Positions 5,438 through 6,586 of a DNA stretch of 6,586 bases are shown here, piece by piece (positions within the stretch are counted from its first letter, which is position 1; each line of letters begins with the position of its first letter). The stretch comes from an uncultured Lachnospiraceae bacterium (GTDB lineage: Bacteria; Bacillota; Clostridia; Lachnospirales; Lachnospiraceae): assembly GCA_947589175.1 (NCBI GenBank), contig CANPZR010000143.1, positions 1 through 6,586 on the forward strand. Direction: 5' to 3'. Made by a program: the position numbers and the translations under genes. The notes beneath the pieces are model-generated. The model searched no databases. It was given only the letters and a program-made list of their open reading frames with translations, and was not told where the DNA came from.

Positions 5438-5959
5438 ATGAACAACACAGCGTTAAGAGCAGGGGCGCAGAGCGCCGACAACACACACATGGTTTTTGCA
5501 AATGAGGAACATGAGAAGTTTTATTTTGAGAAGCTGGAACAGGCGAGGTATCAGGACTGTTACCACAAGGCGTTGATTTACATTCTCGGTATTTCCGAGG
5601 ACACAAGGAATCATTTCAGCCAGATTTATGACATTAAGTCCGGGTACATCAAAACAGAATGTCTGCATCAGGGCTGGCAGACCAGCGGAAGTGTACGGGT
5701 GGTAAGGCTTGCCTTTAACCTTTACACGGACGGAACGCCAGGCGTTGATGACTATGAGAGCAGGGATGAGCAGGTAAGCGAGTGCAGGGAGTATTCGGTA
5801 AGCGATATTTTCTGCTGCGGATATGCAATGTACTTCTGGCAGGGCATAAAACTCCGTTACCCGGAATACTGCCAAAAGCAGAAATCCATTGAAGAAATCC
5901 TTGCAGAAATGAAGGAGAGAAAAAGTGCTGAAAATTCGACTGATGGGAACAAAGAATGA
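5438..5959 (+). CDS. DUF6075-like protein, mobile-element accessory gene of unknown function
   Basis: The 173-residue product has no signal peptide or membrane segment and should be cytoplasmic. Recognisable stretches are HMVFANEEHEKFYFEKLEQA near the start, GISEDTRNHFSQIYDI, a central TECLHQGWQTSGSVRVVRLAFNLY, and SVSDIFCCGYAMYFWQGIKLRYPEYC, followed by a charged Lys/Glu tail. I recognise this as the family annotated DUF6075, common in Firmicutes integrative elements, from memory and without a search. No catalytic motif is evident and the function is unknown; the conserved Cys, His and Trp residues are the best candidates for functional residues. It is the first gene behind the repeat-bearing element end, and its last 35 nt overlap the next gene, so the two are translationally linked. 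The preceding ATG at 5435 is an equally possible start, adding one Met. Confidence 0.8.
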   Translation: MNNTALRAGAQSADNTHMVFANEEHEKFYFEKLEQARYQDCYHKALIYILGISEDTRNHFSQIYDIKSGYIKTECLHQGWQTSGSVRVVRLAFNLYTDGTPGVDDYESRDEQVSECREYSVSDIFCCGYAMYFWQGIKLRYPEYCQKQKSIEEILAEMKERKSAENSTDGNKE

Positions 5960-6104
5960 TATTAAGTGGTTCGAGAGGATTCTGAAACGACAGCCCAAAG
6001 TGGCTGTGACGGAGTTCTCGGAGCTGTACCGGAACAAAGGTACAAACAGATATTACAGAGCCTATGCAGAGGTTCACAAAGCAAACGTAAAAGAGAATAA
6101 ATGA
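5925..6104 (+). CDS. Small DUF3970-like protein
   Basis: A 59-residue basic protein starts at GTG 5925, with GGAG at 5914-5917 seven nt upstream. It reads MLKIRLMGTKNDIKWFERIL at the N-terminus, then a central KVAVTEFSELYRNKG and a C-terminal YYRAYAEV. The beta-alpha-beta-like layout (LKIRLMGT, an amphipathic helix, then a Tyr-rich strand ending in YAEV) matches my memory of the DUF3970 family in Firmicutes mobile elements. The function is unknown. It lies 35 nt inside the end of the DUF6075-like gene in another frame and ends 18 nt before parA, so the three genes form a compact operon. Frame, ribosome binding site and codon quality support it as real despite its size. Confidence 0.78.
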   Translation: MLKIRLMGTKNDIKWFERILKRQPKVAVTEFSELYRNKGTNRYYRAYAEVHKANVKENK

Positions 6105-6122
6105 ATTTGGAGGACAAAGACC

Positions 6123-6586
6123 ATGTGTAAAATTATAGCAATCGCAAATCAGAAAGGCGGGGTGGGCAAGACCACCACAACAAGTAACTTAGGGATTGGG
6201 CTGGCAAAGCAGGGAGAAAAAGTTTTAGTTATTGATGCGGATGCGCAGGGCAGTCTGACCGCAAGTCTTGGCTTCACGGAGCCGGACAAGCTGGAAACCA
6301 CCCTTGCGAATGTACTGGAGAAAGTGATTAACGATGAAGAAATCGAGCCGGGCTACGGTATCTTAAAGCATGATGAAGGGATTGACCTGATGCCGGGGAA
6401 CATTGAGCTGTCCGGTCTGGAGGTTTCCCTTGTGAACGTGATGAGCAGGGAGCTTGTGATGCGTTCCTATGTGGAGAGGGTAAAGGACAGGTATGATTAT
6501 ATCCTGATTGACTGTATGCCCTCGCTTGGCATGATTACCATAAATGCCTTTGCCTGTGCGGACAGCATACTGATACCTGTGCAGGC
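6123..6586 (+). CDS. parA: ParA/Soj-family ATPase, 3'-partial
   Basis: The first 154 codons of a ParA-type ATPase are visible; the family is usually about 250-280 residues, so the gene continues past the window end. The deviant Walker A motif KGGVGKTT is at residues 11-18 with signature Lys11 and catalytic-loop Lys16. The Walker A' DADAQGSLT starts at 38, and the Walker B region LIDCMPSLG holds Asp130. The short N-terminus before the P-loop marks a Soj-like chromosomal or type Ib-like ParA rather than the type Ia proteins that carry a DNA-binding domain. ParA works with ParB on parS sites to segregate DNA. In integrative elements it is thought to stabilise the excised circular form. GGAGG at 6109-6113 precedes the ATG by 9 nt. 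A parB gene would be expected next but lies outside the window. Confidence 0.95.
   Translation, partial: MCKIIAIANQKGGVGKTTTTSNLGIGLAKQGEKVLVIDADAQGSLTASLGFTEPDKLETTLANVLEKVINDEEIEPGYGILKHDEGIDLMPGNIELSGLEVSLVNVMSRELVMRSYVERVKDRYDYILIDCMPSLGMITINAFACADSILIPVQ

Larger units (their letters stand above)
5222..6586 (+). mobile_element. One end of a putative integrative/conjugative-type element (partial)
   Basis: This assignment rests on context. Direct repeats typical of integrase-binding ends lie at 5267-5325, the LRR gene stops abruptly just before them, and the genes that follow (DUF6075-like, DUF3970-like, parA) are, from memory of family annotation, a common set near one end of Firmicutes integrative elements. 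The left limit is only approximate, between about 5200 and 5265. No integrase, relaxase or type IV secretion gene is inside the window, so an integrated plasmid or prophage-plasmid is also possible. Confidence 0.6.

Noticed and set aside
5453..6037. Open - frame of about 194 codons across the DUF6075-like gene
   Set aside because: The + strand genes here have ribosome binding sites and recognisable family motifs; the - frame spans two of them and has neither.

Overview
The window looks like chromosomal DNA of a Gram-positive anaerobe of the Clostridia, most likely Lachnospiraceae-like. Reasons: strong GGAGG ribosome binding sites before nearly every gene, lysine-rich secreted proteins with bacterial Ig-like (Big_2-type) domains, a BspA-type leucine-rich-repeat surface protein, and a Firmicutes-type integrative-element backbone (DUF6075-like, DUF3970-like, ParA). 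This placement is inference from protein style; there is no rRNA or other phylogenetic marker. All supported genes lie on the + strand.

Region 1 (1-2084) is an acyl-transfer pair: the C-terminal part of an MBOAT membrane O-acyltransferase (AlgI/DltB superfamily, cut by the window start), followed 11 nt later by a membrane-anchored SGNH/DltD-like partner. Such pairs usually move acyl groups across the membrane onto a cell-wall or surface polymer. The SGNH-like protein has Cys where the nucleophilic Ser normally sits, and an acidic insert.

Region 2 (2115-5221) holds three exported proteins in a row: a small basic protein of unknown function, a Big_2-like + Ig-like + transglutaminase-like protein with an intact Cys-His-Asp triad, and a Big_2-like + BspA-type LRR protein that stops after four repeats. 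Before the LRR gene are two tandem copies of a ~52-bp repeat. Each copy contains a small hairpin and ends in a Shine-Dalgarno sequence, and each begins with a pyrimidine stretch able to pair with it. Regions 1 and 2 plausibly form one cell-surface locus, with no clear terminator between genes.

Region 3 (about 5222-6586) reads as one end of an integrative/conjugative or similar mobile element. The LRR reading frame ends abruptly. Within 50 bp there are three 11-bp direct repeats, then three 10-bp-spaced repeats, then a hairpin with a short T tract. A tightly packed gene set follows: DUF6075-like, DUF3970-like (overlapping the previous gene by 35 nt) and parA, which runs off the window. The simplest reading is that the element inserted into the LRR gene or just behind it. 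The integrase, relaxase and the other end are not in the window, so element type and exact boundary are unproven.

No stretch over 300 bases lacks a gene. The two longest gaps (4203-4327 and 5222-5437) hold the repeats described. No tRNA, rRNA, CRISPR array or complete insertion sequence was seen.
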